From Guillardia theta CCMP2712 (Eukaryota; Cryptophyceae; Pyrenomonadales; Geminigeraceae), in NCBI RefSeq assembly GCF_000315625.1, contig NW_005434553.1:133860-163880 (forward strand): a stretch of DNA of 30,021 bases, written 5' to 3'. Position numbers and translations under genes: made by a program. The stretch's first letter is position 1, and each line of letters begins with the position of its first letter. Positions 1 to 11,136 of the stretch are shown here, one piece after another. Below the pieces are notes generated by a model. The model ran no database searches. It saw only the letters and a program-made list of their open reading frames with translations, and was not told where the DNA came from.

Positions 1-1007
1 GTTTCCTTCCTCCTCCTCCTCCTCCTCTTGCTCCTCCTGCCTCCTCCTCCTCCACCTCCCCCCTCCTCCTCCTCCTCTTGCTCACCCTGCTTGTCCCCAG
101 CGCGCCCTTTCCTCGTTGTGCAGTCTGAAACCTCTCACCTCGCTTCTTCCGCCTCCTGTCCTCTCCACTCTGCCCTCGATGCTCATTCAGCTCCTCAGAG
201 GGCAACGTACGAAAGGTGGATAGAGGCTGAAACGGGAGATCCTGGTGAGAACAAACTGCTATGAGGCGATTGCTCATTGTTTATTGATCAGCGATCAACA
301 CGCCAAAGAGCTTCTGCTTATCCAACAGAGACAACGCTGTGAGATACTCTCCTCCTCCTCCTCCTCCTCCTCCTCCTCCTCCTCTCTACTTCTCAATGTG
401 CCTGTGCCTGCCCCTCCACCTGCCCCCTCCGTCCCCCTCTTCCCCCTCCCTCCCTCCCTCCCTCCCTCCCTCTCCCTCCCTCCCTCGCTTTTCTTCTACC
501 TCTCCCCTCCTCTTTCCCCCTCTCTCCCGCATTACTTCTCCTTCTCCCTCAAGCTCCTCACGATCGTTGGCAGGCAGCCATCCACTCAGCCAACTCTGTA
601 GGACTTGTGGTGTCCTCTTGCTCCTACTTCCCTGACTCTCTCGTTCCAGAGGCGATCGAGCCTGGTCGAGCAGCAGGCGACTTCGAGGATGCTTACTCCC
701 AGACGGGTGATGTCAGATCCTTGCTGTCCTCCTCTTCTTTCCTCCCCCCTGGTGCGAGCGTTCGATTTGTTGAGTTCGCTCTGCCGCCTGCACTGATTTC
801 TGGCGATATCTATTTCTTATCTTGCTCACTCTTTCACTCCCTGTCTTCTTATTCCTTCTCTCTTCTTTCGTTCTCCTCCTCCTCTTTCTCTCTTCCTCTC
901 TCTGCATTGTCGTTGACGAAGGTTCAGGCAAGCGTCGGCATCGATTGGAAACTTGTGCACATGAACTACTTACAGGTCTGACAGATTGATGAGAAGAGAA
1001 AGCGAAA

Positions 1008-1066
<59 letters not shown>

Positions 1067-1518
1067 CCCTCCTCCCTATCCCTCCCCTTCTCCCGCTGCT
1101 CCTGCTCCTGCTGCTGCCGCTCCGGAGGCTCACCTTTCTCTAGACCCTTTGTCTACCTCGCCTTCCTGCCTCTGCTCTCTCGTGCTTGTGGCCTCATCCT
1201 CCTGCTCACTGAATGGAGCTGCAGTTTGAACCTCCTCACGATAATGTTGGACGACGGTTGTCCACCACCAAAGTCGATTCTTTTCCAGGAGCGGCAGCGG
1301 CAGGAGGAGGAGGAGGAAAGAAGAAAATCACTTTCGGATGAGAAGAGAGAAGAGCATTGATGTAGGACGGCAAGTTGGGGAAGAAGAGGTGTCGAGGCTG
1401 GGAACTGAGCATAATGAAGGGGAAAAATGGAGATGGAGGAGGAGACGGATAGATGGATAGAGGGAGGGAGGGAGGAGGAGAATGATGACGATGATGATGA
1501 TGATGATGCTGATGACGA

Positions 1519-1550
<32 letters not shown>

Positions 1551-1578
1551 ATGATGACGATGACGATGATGGTGATGG

Positions 1579-1614
<36 letters not shown>

Positions 1615-1755
1615 CGAAGATGTTGAGGAGGAGGACGCGAGCATCTTTGTCTCATGTATTCACGTTCGCTGTAAGATTGATGAACGAGCTGGGGATGGAG
1701 TTAACGCGCCCAGCTGTAAATTCGGGCCAGGAGGGGAAGGAGGTATGGGAGGAGC
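1..1755. repeat. Gene-free microsatellite tract at left edge
   Basis: No gene is supported here. The stretch is a chain of simple repeats: CCT/CTC triplets at about 8-80 and 347-382, CCCT/CTCC runs at about 430-490, a pure CTG run of about 18 units at 1010-1063, and a GAT/GAC run at about 1482-1614 with an embedded CTG/GCT block. Long frames through it encode only runs of one or two residues (Ser, Pro, Leu, Asp, Cys or His) and have no start or domain context. It lies beyond the 3' end of the minus-strand AAA+/polyferredoxin gene. Strong polypyrimidine bias on the plus strand switches to purine-rich at about 1290. Confidence 0.8.
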
Positions 1756-4700
1756 TCAGTGGATCATGCAGTGCCACAAACTGGCGGCGAAGAACAGCTG
1801 GAGGAGGGCGTGAGCTGAGCGCTGAGCTGGGCCGAGGTTGAAGTCCCTGCAGATCTTCTGGGTGAGAAAGTAGGTGAAGGGCAGGCCGAAGAGGATGAAG
1901 CCTCCCTGCACAAACTCCACCACGTGCTCGTCGGCCACTACGTAGGGCAGCCAGTCCTGCATGGAGGGGTTGAGCCCGAAAGTGCTCACGGCGCGGGGGA
2001 GGATAGTCCCTCCCTCCTCTAGCGCTCGGCTGATCCAGAACGCGATGTTGCAGGTCCAGACCATGGGCAGGTAGCCGTATGCCACGTGGACCAGCTGGTT
2101 GAACGGATCGCTGCTGCTGCTGCTGCTGCTGCCGTCCTCTCCCTCCTGCGCCCTCGCTGCCTCCATCAGGGTCTCCTGCACTGACGGGCGGGGAGGAGGA
2201 GCCTGTCGGAGGGTCGCGGTACCTCCTGCCGCCATGGCGAAGGCGTCAACGTCGTTCCTTCGCAGAGCGTCTGTGAGCATGACGTCCTGTACCTGTGCTG
2301 GGAACAGCCTCTTGACAACCTCCGACGCATCCAGCTTCCTGCCCAGCTGGTCCGCTCCGAAGAGGAGAGCTCCGGGGAAGAGGAGGAGGAGGAGAGTAAC
2401 AAGGCTGTGCATGGCGAAGTCCAGCCCGTCTCCGAACTGGGAGGAGGCGATGGACGAGTCGCCCAGCCCGACGTCTGAGAGGATGAGGGGGATGAAGTGA
2501 ACGTAGACGGCACCCTGGAGGAGGAAGAGGAGGGCAGCTTGCCATGGGTTGGTCTTGTACTTGGCGGGAACCTCCGTGCCGGGGATGGGGAGGAGGAAGG
2601 GGATTCCGAAGTCGATGCCTGGAGGACGGAGATTGAACTCGGGGGACCCTTTCTCGCAAGACTTCACGCAGCGGAAGCACATGACACACTGCCAAAGACA
2701 TGAGGAGGAGGGAGGGAGGGAGGGAACGGAAGGAAGGTAGAGGAATCATTCAGAGAAGATGGTAGGGCACGGTGAAGGGGATGAAAGGGAGGCGGTAAAA
2801 GGAGGAGGAGGAGGAGGAGGAGGAGGAGGAGGAAGCAATTGTTCTCACATCAGCATTGTCGGCGAGCTTGTTGGGCTGCAACCAAATCAGTCAGCCTCTC
2901 ATCTCATCCCCTCCTCGTCTCTCCCCCCCCCCTCCCTTAACTTTCCCCCCCCTGCTCTTGCTCCTGCTCCTGCTCCTACTGTAGCTCCTCGTCTTCCCAC
3001 TCTCTCCTCCTCGCCCCCCCTCCTCACCGAGCTGTCTAGTGGGCATCCTGCCCCGGGCAGGTTGTTGTCGACCGGGTTGCCCTGGATGCAGTTCTGCGCA
3101 GTGCAGCCGGAGCAGACTCCCTTCCATGACCTGATCTCCAGCAGGGCCATCTTGCTGTACAGCCCGTTCATGGCGCCGATGGGGCAGAAATGGCGGCACC
3201 ATATCCTCTTCTCAAAGCTCAGGGATCCAACCACAGCTCCGGACGTGATAAGCACCAGAAGCCAGGCCGACAGGCTCCCGTTGTCCGGCAGGTTCCACAG
3301 TTCCTCCCACATGAGGATCGCGGCGAACAAGCCGTAGGCGAACGGGGGCCCCCACTTCTTGGCGCTGCTCGGCCATTCTCCCAGCTTCCCTCCCAGCGAC
3401 TTCTTGGCTGCCTGTACCAGCTCCCCGCATGCCATGAAGGGGCAGACAGCGCACCAGACTCTGCTGAAGAGAGGGTAGGAGAGAAGGGCCCCAGGCCACC
3501 ACCATGTCCAGAAGACGGTAAGTGCGGCGTTTTCGTCCCGCGTCTGAGGGCCGAGCCAGAGGATGGCGAGGACGAGGGCGAAGGAGGGAGGGACGACGTA
3601 CTTCATGAAGTCGTCGAAGACCCAAGGGGAGCGCGTGATGGCCTGGAGGGACTGGAACTTGGAGAGGAGGTTGTACCGCAGGAACTCAGTGTTGTAGTGC
3701 GAGGTGGAGGTGATGGCGTGCTCGGCCGTGATCTTCCAGGGGATGTAGGGATGCTCGGACCGGTCGTTCTCGAAGAGGTACACCGCCCTCTCCAGCACTG
3801 AGCCCAGCTCCCTCAGGTTCCCGGGCCAGGAGTACGTCTTGAGCCGGTGCATGGCCTCCGGGGAGAAGGAGATGTGAGGGAGGCCGCGTCGTCGAACGAT
3901 CCTCTGCAACTTTGCGTTGGCGATCATATCGATGTCTGCGGATCTCCCCCGGAGCGAAGGCACAGCGATCTGGAGCAACTCGTTGGACTTGAAGCGGTCG
4001 TCGTCCTGGTCGATTGTGGCGATCAGTCTCGCATGACAGACCCGCTCTTCGCCATGGAACCGGCTGAAGTACTTCTTCGTCTCCAGAAGGTGTAGGAACT
4101 CCCGGGCTTCCTCCTCAGTCTTGAGGAGCTTGTCAAAGTTGGCAAAGGACAGCGCGTGCCTAGTCTCAGCAACGTTGTCGAGGACTCCCGGATACTCTGC
4201 CGTGCCGAAGATCTCAGTGAAGGTCGAAGAAGTCCCCGATATCCTGTAGAGGTGATGTGCCTTCTGCTTGTCTCCCAGCTCGTGGACGAAGGTGCTTACT
4301 GAGTCCTTCTCTAGCCCGCTCTCCCCGACGATGATCACAGACCGAGCCTTGGGATCGCTGGCCGCTTTCCTTACATCCATCCTCAGCTTCTTGGAGCGCT
4401 TGCTGCGGCCCGCAAACACCGGGAAGCAGCCGTGCCAAGTCGTCAATGTCATGTACTTGTCAAGCCCAGCTACCCTGACTGGTTCGCGGATGGTGGTGGA
4501 GCTGGAGGAGAAGGTCATTCCGCTCTTTCGTATCCTCTTAGTAGAGTCCAGCATCTCGTCGATCCCGCAGAGATCTGAAAGAAGCACGTCATCCCGTCGC
4601 ACCTCACAACACCTTCACCCCACCTGCCTCCACTTGCTTCGGCTTCGGCTTGGCAGCAGGAAATACCTCATTGGGCTCAATACCATCGAACAGATCGGAG

Positions 4701-4882
4701 GCAGTGAGAGTCAGGATCGACGGGCGCCTGTTTCTCATCCCATCCTGGTGGAGGAGATTCTGGTGGCGACAGGCGCGAACGGAAGGAGAGAATGGCCGAG
4801 GCGAAAGCGGCAGACGTGAATGCAAGAAGGCGGTACCACTAGATGCTAAGCTGACAAGGCCAAGCAGCACGATTAGCGGCAT
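1756..4882 (-). CDS. Plastid-targeted fusion: degenerate sigma54-type AAA+ plus NapH/NosR-like polyferredoxin
   Basis: Three exons: 4882-4624, 4574-3028 and 2688-1756, joined by introns of 49 and 339 bp with GT-AG ends and matching phases, giving 912 residues. The N-terminus, MPLIVLLGLVSLASSGTAF then LHSRLP, looks like a signal peptide cleaved before Phe, followed by a transit-like stretch; an in-frame ATG at 4930 would add 16 residues. Residues about 160-345 resemble the sigma54-activator AAA+ domain: a Walker-A-like GESGLEKDS (170-178), an R-finger-like SLRGRSADI (from 293) and SWPGNLREL (335-343). The GAFTGA loop and Walker B acidic pair are missing, so ATPase activity is doubtful. Membrane segments at about 418-456 and 498-538 flank WCAVCP (462-467) and WCRHFCP (545-551). 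Cys clusters at 574-582 and CVMCFRCVKSC (603-613), the latter completed only by splicing, suggest 4Fe-4S binding. Four or more further membrane segments follow. Family knowledge suggests an electron-transfer or redox-sensing role in a plastid membrane; substrate unknown. Confidence 0.82.
2689..3027 (-). other. Long intron filled with triplet repeats
   Basis: This 339-bp intron of the AAA+/polyferredoxin gene starts GTGAGG and ends TTTGGCAG. It contains GGA/GAG triplet runs (about 2800-2832) and C-rich runs (about 2927-2960), in contrast to the 49-bp first intron. Splicing joins ...CPLDSS to CVMCFRC in phase 0 and restores the ferredoxin-type cluster. Confidence 0.8.
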
Positions 4883-4975
4883 ACTGATACCAGCGGCGAA
4901 GATGTCAACTGCAAGATGGACGGAAGACAAGAGGGAGAAACAGAGATGGTGAGGAGAGGGGAGGGGAAGGAGAGG

Positions 4976-4977
4976 AG

Positions 4978-5014
<37 letters not shown>

Positions 5015-5080
5015 GAGGAGGAGGAGGAGGAGGAGATCAAGGAGAAAGAGGAGAAGGAGAAGGAGAAGGAGAAGAAGGAA
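4976..5080. repeat. TAG triplet microsatellite grading into GAG and GAGAAG runs
   Basis: About eleven TAG units at 4979-5013 are followed directly by GAG/AGG triplets to about 5034 and then GAGAAG-type purine runs to about 5080. The tract lies just upstream of the first exon of the AAA+/polyferredoxin gene, so its 5' UTR or promoter region is purine-rich on the plus strand. Confidence 0.85.
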
Positions 5081-5175
5081 ATAAAGAAGAAAAAGTCAAA
5101 CACAGCATGATTTGAAAAAAAAAGAGCAATCAAAACGACTGAGAGACTTGAACCTAGTAACTTCGAACTAATGGT

Positions 5176-5379
5176 CTAGATCAAAATGGTAAACTTCTTC
5201 ACATACCGACCTCCATGCCCCCTGCCTCGGAGATGATCACAAACATTTCGAATGGCTTGATTTATGACATGCCATTCTCCTGTAAGAGAACACGTACGCA
5301 TGGAGCAATTTGTAACCTCGTGTCGTGTTGCTTCTCAGAATGAATCTTCGCACTTACCCCATCGATCTTCTAAATTCAT
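5176..5379 (-). CDS. Possible tiny two-exon gene, 41 residues, unknown
   Basis: Exon 1 (5379-5358) encodes MNLEDRW plus one base and ends at a consensus donor, G then GTAAGTG. Exon 2 (5279-5176) starts after TTCTCTTACAG and stays open to TAG. The 78-bp intron is phase 1 and the spliced frame reads MNLEDRWGEWHVINQAIRN and onward for 41 residues, with Arg/His-rich composition near the end. No family is recognised. Exon 2 may instead be an internal exon, because a weak donor (GTCGGT) lies within it. The excellent donor and acceptor are the main support; the short length keeps confidence low. Confidence 0.3.
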
Positions 5380-7893
5380 ATTTCTGATCCTAATCTTGGA
5401 CTCCTCTCCTCTCCTCTCCTCTTCTCTCCTCTCCTCTCAAATTTTCCTCCCCCCCTCTCCCCTCCCCTTCCCGCCTCCTTCCATCTTCCTTTCCCCTTCC
5501 TTTGCTCTTGCATGGCCAGTCGTCGCATTGTAGAGCTCTATTAGGAAGGCAAACCTTGTCAAGAAAAAGAGAATTGAATTGATGGCTGTTATTTTCAAAT
5601 TTACATCAAGATAATTTTAAATTTGTCAGTGATAGTAGGGTATAACCAAAAGTTTTAAACATAAATTATATTTTTTCTTGGTACTCAATTGAGTACGAAG
5701 ATTTTTACCAGTACACCAAAGACAATTTTTCAACAATATTATATATCATGGCCTCGAAGGGACTCGGGGTTGCAGCCCTTTTCAAACTTTCAAATCGGAA
5801 TATCACAATCAAATTTGAACATAATAGATCACAATTTCAATATGCATACAGGCTCAACTATCGAAAGTGCTTCTTTTAGGCGAAATGCACCTGTAACATT
5901 TCAAAAGCAATGAAACCTGTTCTCGGGAAATTGACATCTTCAGATATCTAGCTGGTGCATCCGGCTTTGCTATGTTCTGAACGTTATCACACCTAACTAT
6001 TTATCGAGGTGTTTTAAGGGGTACTCGAACGAAAAAGCTACAAAATGCCAACCAAACACACATACATCGTCTCCTTTAAAACATAATTATCTTCATACAA
6101 ATTTAAAACACTTCTGGTGTTTATAACCTCCATGAAGTTTTAAAAAAGTCGGTACAGGTGTGGCTGACGGATTGCTGACATAGCTGGCTATACGGTCATC
6201 CATCTATCTCGGATCACGCGTCTGTGCCGCGGCCCGCCGGCAGAACTTATTTAAAGAGCTGCTATCGGAGTCGGCGGCTGGTACTGCGTTTGTACCGGTA
6301 ATTATAAAATGGTACCTGGAAATACCCGATTTGATACAAAGATGTTCCTGAATAATTTGTTCTTTGGTTTATTGTATAGAAATATACTTTTAAAAAATAG
6401 TATTTGGTACCTTTCCTTCTCGGTGATTCTGGAAGGATGGTACATTTTTTCCACATTTCTACAGCTTGTATTCAACCACTTTGGTAGTGCTATTTCTGGT
6501 CTGGTACAATCCCCTCACTTATAGAGTAATAAGTTAAAACTCAGATATTTTTCCATGGTCATTTCTCTACCGCGGTCCTCCTTATGACTACCACATCGCG
6601 TTTGTACAGGTATTACAGTTATAAAGATTATAACATTATTAAAAAGTAAAAACTGTACCACTGGTACTAATGGCGGTAGTCAAACGTAGGGTCAAATTTG
6701 ACCAGGTCGAAAAATGGCACACAGATCCGATGTGGCGAGGACGAGGACGACAGGGAGAGAGGAGAAGTGGGCGCATGCCAGATGAGAGGTCCAGATCAGG
6801 GAGAGAACATCAGATAGGGCAAGGCAGGATAGGTTGGTGAAGGTTAAGAGGAATAGCAGGCAGATACTTTAACGGAGGAGGTTGAGAGGAATAGCAGGCA
6901 GATACAACAAAGTTGTGTCATCGGTCTTTCCACCGGCGAACAAGGCAGCAAGAGCTGAGCGATGAAGAATTTGTAAGAGAGGTATTGTGCGATTCAAATG
7001 AACAAGACAAAGCAGACATTATTAAGTTGGAAGCATGATGATTGTAGTTCCCAACTGCTTCAACCTGATGATATGAAGCTAAATCGCGGTTGTTGTAGCC
7101 CTCAGCCCTAGTAGTGGTCCCTGAAATTCTGTTGTTTGGCGCATCTCTTATATGTTGGTTCCCGAATCATTATGGCTTAAATCTTACTATCCATATAGCC
7201 ATGGGCATGTTTTCGGCGATCCGGAGGTTTGCTTCGCTGGTGTGTATCATGCTTTCTCTTGCCCTCTTTTGCTGCTGAATTTAGGCTGCAGGAAGAATGT
7301 ACGGTGATCGACAAGAGGGATGGACATCCTCTCAGAGGTTACGAATGGTACATGCCTTGATCACTTGCTCTTATCGTCCGTGGTGATGCTTGTCCTTGCT
7401 ATCCAGGTTTTCAAAGTGCCCTGTACACATAACGTGTGGCTGCGATCACAACCCCACCACGATGAGATCTAACATGTCCGCAGGGTCACTTGCCCGGCCA
7501 ATGAGTATCCTATTCTTCCATCTCAGGTGCGGAGGAAGATCAATCGGCGAATCTGTTCGACTGCTAACCGTTGAACAGCAATGTGGCGTGATCGGGCCCA
7601 TTGCATGGGACACCGTCCAAGACGTAAATGCAACCTCCTGTTGTTGAGGATCAATTATTGAGATTGTTCTTTTTGTTTGTTTGCAGGCTGCTGAAGACAG
7701 GGTTTCTGGATAGATGTTTTAAAACATTAAGGTAGGCAATGCCATGCAAGGAGCAGAAACATGCAGGAATGATCTTAGTTTTATCAACTATTGTAGAACT
7801 TTTATACACAGCAAGGAACCAGGATTCCTCAAGAAAAAAGCTGAAAAGCGTGTTACGTGTTATTGGCTACGGATTGTATCGCACCCTCATCCT
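5380..7893. other. Gene-poor, mostly AT-rich stretch
   Basis: Pentamer TCCTC repeats occur at about 5399-5440. From about 5560 to 6700 the DNA is markedly AT-rich with many GGTACC or GTACC boxes and no convincing frame. From 6700 to 7100 it is mixed, with one direct repeat described separately. Between 7190 and 7660 there are several short protein-like frames, for instance one reading SHGHVFGDPEVCFAGVYHAF at about 7197-7256 and an 85-residue frame at 7390-7647. They do not chain into one model with start, splice sites and stop, so they may be decayed coding sequence. Confidence 0.6.
6841..6905. repeat. Direct repeat, 27-bp unit, 38-bp period
   Basis: The 27-bp sequence beginning AGGTTAAGAGGAATAGCAGG at 6841 recurs at 6879 with a single visible difference (A to G at the sixth base). 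The two copies are separated by 11 bp. No gene context. Confidence 0.85.
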
Positions 7894-8565
7894 TCAAAGT
7901 GCCGTCCCCACCAGAGGCTGCAGCCTTGCTACGCAAGCAAACGCGTCATTCTTCTTGAAGTACTTCTGTGCATGCGATCGGACTTGAGATACACTCCTTG
8001 TCTTGACGGCCAAGGCGATGAGCTCTGCAACCCCTGGGCCCAACTTGACACCCGAGTTCGGCTTCTTGGGTCCGAACTTTGCCAATGCGTCCAGGAATGC
8101 ATTATGTTCGTCCTCACTCCAATGCCCCGTCTTATACAAGGAGATCGTTTGAGCCTGTTCTGATTGTGTCCTTTTGCAATTCTGGGGTGATGACGAGTTG
8201 GCTTCAACAGGGGATATGGAATTTAGTCCATCCTCCGATTGCATATCAGTACACTCATCCTCGAAGTAAACATCCAAGAAGTCGAAGGTGTTTTCATCCT
8301 GAAACGGATCGTTGCAAACTTTCTGGCGAGAATAAGCAAAGGGCGCCTTCGGATTGTACAAAGCATCGATTGCATCATCCACTGATGTATCGAACCAACT
8401 CGAGTGGTCAAAATCACAGGATACGACTGACTTAAGATTGGTTTTGCGCCTCAAGTCGCGTCCATCGATGTCTGAGAATAGGCTTTGTGTATCATAATGA
8501 TGTTCCGAGTCGAGGGTGATTTGGATGTCTCTTGCACGGAGATTGTTGGCTTCCATTTCAGTCAA
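7894..8565 (-). CDS. SHAQKYF-type single-repeat MYB transcription factor
   Basis: An intronless 223-residue frame. Residues about 147-204 form a one-repeat MYB domain of the SHAQKYF class: GHWSEDEHNAFLDALAKFG, then an extended linker with GPGVAELIALAVKTRS, then VSQVRSHAQKYFKK. The SHAQKYF signature is at 197-203. The linker between helices 1 and 2 is about ten residues longer than in plant CCA1/REVEILLE-like proteins, and the second-helix Trp is replaced. Residues 1-145 are acidic (DFDHSSWFD, FDFLDVYFEDE), which could be an activation region. Family members bind DNA in the nucleus, often in circadian or light-responsive control; that role here is inference. The frame ends 20 residues after the motif. 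A possible donor (GTAGCAAG) shortly after the motif means a further 3' exon cannot be excluded. Confidence 0.85.
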   Translation of the reverse strand: MTEMEANNLRARDIQITLDSEHHYDTQSLFSDIDGRDLRRKTNLKSVVSCDFDHSSWFDTSVDDAIDALYNPKAPFAYSRQKVCNDPFQDENTFDFLDVYFEDECTDMQSEDGLNSISPVEANSSSPQNCKRTQSEQAQTISLYKTGHWSEDEHNAFLDALAKFGPKKPNSGVKLGPGVAELIALAVKTRSVSQVRSHAQKYFKKNDAFACVARLQPLVGTAL

Positions 8566-11136
8566 GCAGCAGTTTCGATTGCTTCCAGGGTTCCAGTGTT
8601 GTGGGAGGATAACGGATGGTGAAGAATGTCCTGCAGTCTTGTGCGTGTGTGTGAGGCAGCAGGAAGCAGGTGGGAGGGGCCGTGTGGTTGAGAAACTTGT
8701 GTCGGGGGTTGTGGAAAGGGGACTGAGGAAAGGAATACGTGGGGCGCCGTCCAGGTGCCGGGGGCGAAAAGGGAATGCGGGGAGGGGGGGCTGTATAAAA
8801 CTTTGTATAGAAATCTAAATAACAATGCCACGTTTTATACGATTGTACCCCTATCATAGACCGCAGAAAAGGGGGTGATGAGGCGGATCCGCAAGCAGGG
8901 GTGCCAACTTTACTCCTCAGCTTCTCCAAAAAGATTTTTTTCGGTCAGCATCTCTCCGTCCCATAGTTATCGAAAGAGCTCGATTTCGTTTCTATTTCAG
9001 TTTGAGTTTTCGTCCCCGGAAATGAGACCCGTACCACCCCCTGTCGACCTCCACCCCTGATTCATGCCCCACCCACCCACCGTAAAGTTTCAAGCACGGG
9101 TTCTTTAAAACCTGGGGTGATTTCAGGGAACCAGAAAGGGTAGGGGTACTTGAAGGGGGTGACAGGGGTACGTGGGGCTGGGGTTGGAGAATCCAAGAAG
9201 ACGCTTCCGTGGGTGGCGACATCCCAATTGTTGAATTGCACAATTGGAAAAAATTGTGTCTCATTTCATCCCTCAAATTCCTTGACTTGATTTCAAATAT
9301 CAAAAAAATATTTGTGGATACTCCATAAATTAGTTTTAGCATTGTTGATGCACGTTCCCTAAAACGCGTTTAATAAAAGTACGCATAAACCATAAAAAAA
9401 CAAAATCTCACACATAAAAATACTTCATCTCGGTGATCTTTGCGTTTTTTAATGTCAATTTCGATGCTTTAACCACATTTCCGAGGTAGGGTATTGGTGT
9501 AGTAAAAGAAGCCGAAGCAGTCACATGATAGTGGGGTTTCAAATCGTCTCTTTTCCAATCCTGCTGACGGCCTCGCTTTTAAGAGTCCCAGGTCTGTGGG
9601 GGGAAGTGGTCCAATCCCGGTCGTCACGCCCCGGGCCTGCAGAATGCCCCATTTTCCCGAGCCGCCGCCTGCGTGACGGAACCGGGGAGTTATGGGAGTA
9701 CTTCACCAGGTTTGCCCTTCTTTTTCAGTCAATAACGACTTCACCGCACCGGTCTCAGAGTCATGTCACTGGCTGCGTAATCATGGACACGTTGAAGCCC
9801 TTCTTCGGTGTCAGGGTCCTTGACACCCGTGTCACGGTGCCAGTACCGCCGGTACGGTGATACGGTATTCACCGTGGCACTGCAGTGCTCACGGTACGCA
9901 AGTTTACTCCCGGACTCACGAGTCACCGAGTCAGCGGCGAACTTCAAGGCTTCCAGCGAAACCTCGGTTCCGCGGTCCGGCCCGCCCGGCGCCCGGCCCG
10001 CCGGGGGCCGGGCCGGGCCCTCGTCACGGCGTGTACCGTAGTACGGTCACAGCCGGGCTGAGTCGGCCCGCCGGGCCGGGCCGACTGAGGGCCCGGGCCG
10101 CCCGCCGGGCCGGCGCGGCCGGAGCGGCGGCCGCGGCCGCGCGGCGCCGCGGCACGGCGGCCCGGGCCGCGAACCGTTGAACGGCCGTCCGACTCAGGCT
10201 GCCGCAGTGCCTGGCCGACGGTACCCCTGGCAGGCTAACTTCAATGGAAAATAATTCAATACTCAAAGTTAGTGACTCAGTGACTTGGCAAGTTGTTCAG
10301 TGACAGTACTATCGGATACCCGGCGCACCGTAGGTGGGCCTAGCTTATGGCGACTCTGCTCTCGCCGACTCAGTCCTAGCAGACAGTGGCAGATAGCAGC
10401 ACTGCATCGATGCAGCCTCCTCTTCACCTATGATCGGTCATCAATGTGCCGCTCACCGTCACACAACTTCGGAAGCGCGAACTTGGTGTGGCGTCAAGAG
10501 CTGGATGCGCGCTACTAGTTTGATGTTTGTTGTCCGATTCAAGACGATTGAATAGCTTGAAACAATATCAAATTACTGTCGGAAGCTTCTGTAAAATGAA
10601 GCTTCTGTTAATGATTTGTTTTCGATTCTTCTTGTGGTGATCTCGGAAACTTAGCAAAGGTGATCTCAGAAACTTAGCAAGCGCAAGCTCATGTTGAAAT
10701 CAATTCTAATTTGAAGTGAAAGACGTGTATCAAAACTCCATGCCCATTGGTTTGTTGCAATGTAAAGTTTTCTCTTTGTAAACAGAATTCGTTTCAATTT
10801 ATGAAGGAGAAAACCTCAGAATAGACTCAAACCCTGTCACGTAACATGTACCATGGCTACAGTTTGATTATGTTACAATTGGTGAATATTCTAGAAGCAT
10901 CTCTATACAATGAAGGACTCGTGCTCTGCTTTGTTATGATTACGAGAATGCCTCACGTAACGTCATACCCAAAGTTGCACTTTCTGGTTTGTAGTTCTGT
11001 ATCATGCGGCTAGAAGACCAAAAACGCTTTTGCAAATGTTCGATAATCACTCGAATGGCTGACACGTTTATCGTGCAATTCAAGTTGGTAAGAGCTTATC
11101 TTTACTGTACACCAATACATCTGTATCAAACATTTC
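8566..11136. other. Intergenic: MYB upstream region, GC-rich repeat island, LHC 3' flank
   Basis: From 8566 to 9220 there are G-rich runs such as GGGGCGAAAAGGG and CCACCCC, likely the MYB upstream region. 9220-9500 is AT-rich with no gene seen. 9540-9760 holds only short open frames. 9770-10300 is a repeat island (listed separately). 10500-11130 is AT-rich, with a near-perfect tandem duplication of about 22 bp at 10637-10681 (GGTGATCTCGGAAACTTAGC, repeated with one change). It probably includes the 3' UTR of the minus-strand LHC gene. No supported coding region. Confidence 0.6.
9770..10300. repeat. GC-rich palindromic repeat island A
   Basis: The island contains short palindromes such as GTACCGCCGGTAC and GAGTCACCGAGTCAG, then about 220 bp of nearly pure G and C (9960-10180), mostly GGCCCG and CCGGGC units. 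It ends with ACTCAAAGTTAGTGACTCAG at 10261, which includes an inverted form of the AACTTTGAGT motif found at the other islands. The frames that cross it are simple Arg/Ala/Gly/Pro runs and are not taken as genes. Confidence 0.7.

Noticed and set aside
1153-1813. Long overlapping frames (poly-Ser, poly-His, poly-Asp) as genes
   Set aside because: They are translations of GAT/CTG microsatellites open in several frames on both strands, with no start context, domain or splice support.
5095-5175. tRNA on the minus strand
   Set aside because: GGTTCAAGTCT resembles a B box and a T-run follows, but no T stem, acceptor stem or anticodon arm can be paired.
7390-7647. 85-residue plus frame as a gene
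   Set aside because: Protein-like in parts but no recognisable family, no supported splice sites and stops in the neighbouring protein-like frames; at most decayed sequence.
9857-10266. Ala/Arg/Pro-rich frames in GC-rich island A
   Set aside because: Composition is set by GGCCCG repeats; frames are open on both strands at once and show no domain.
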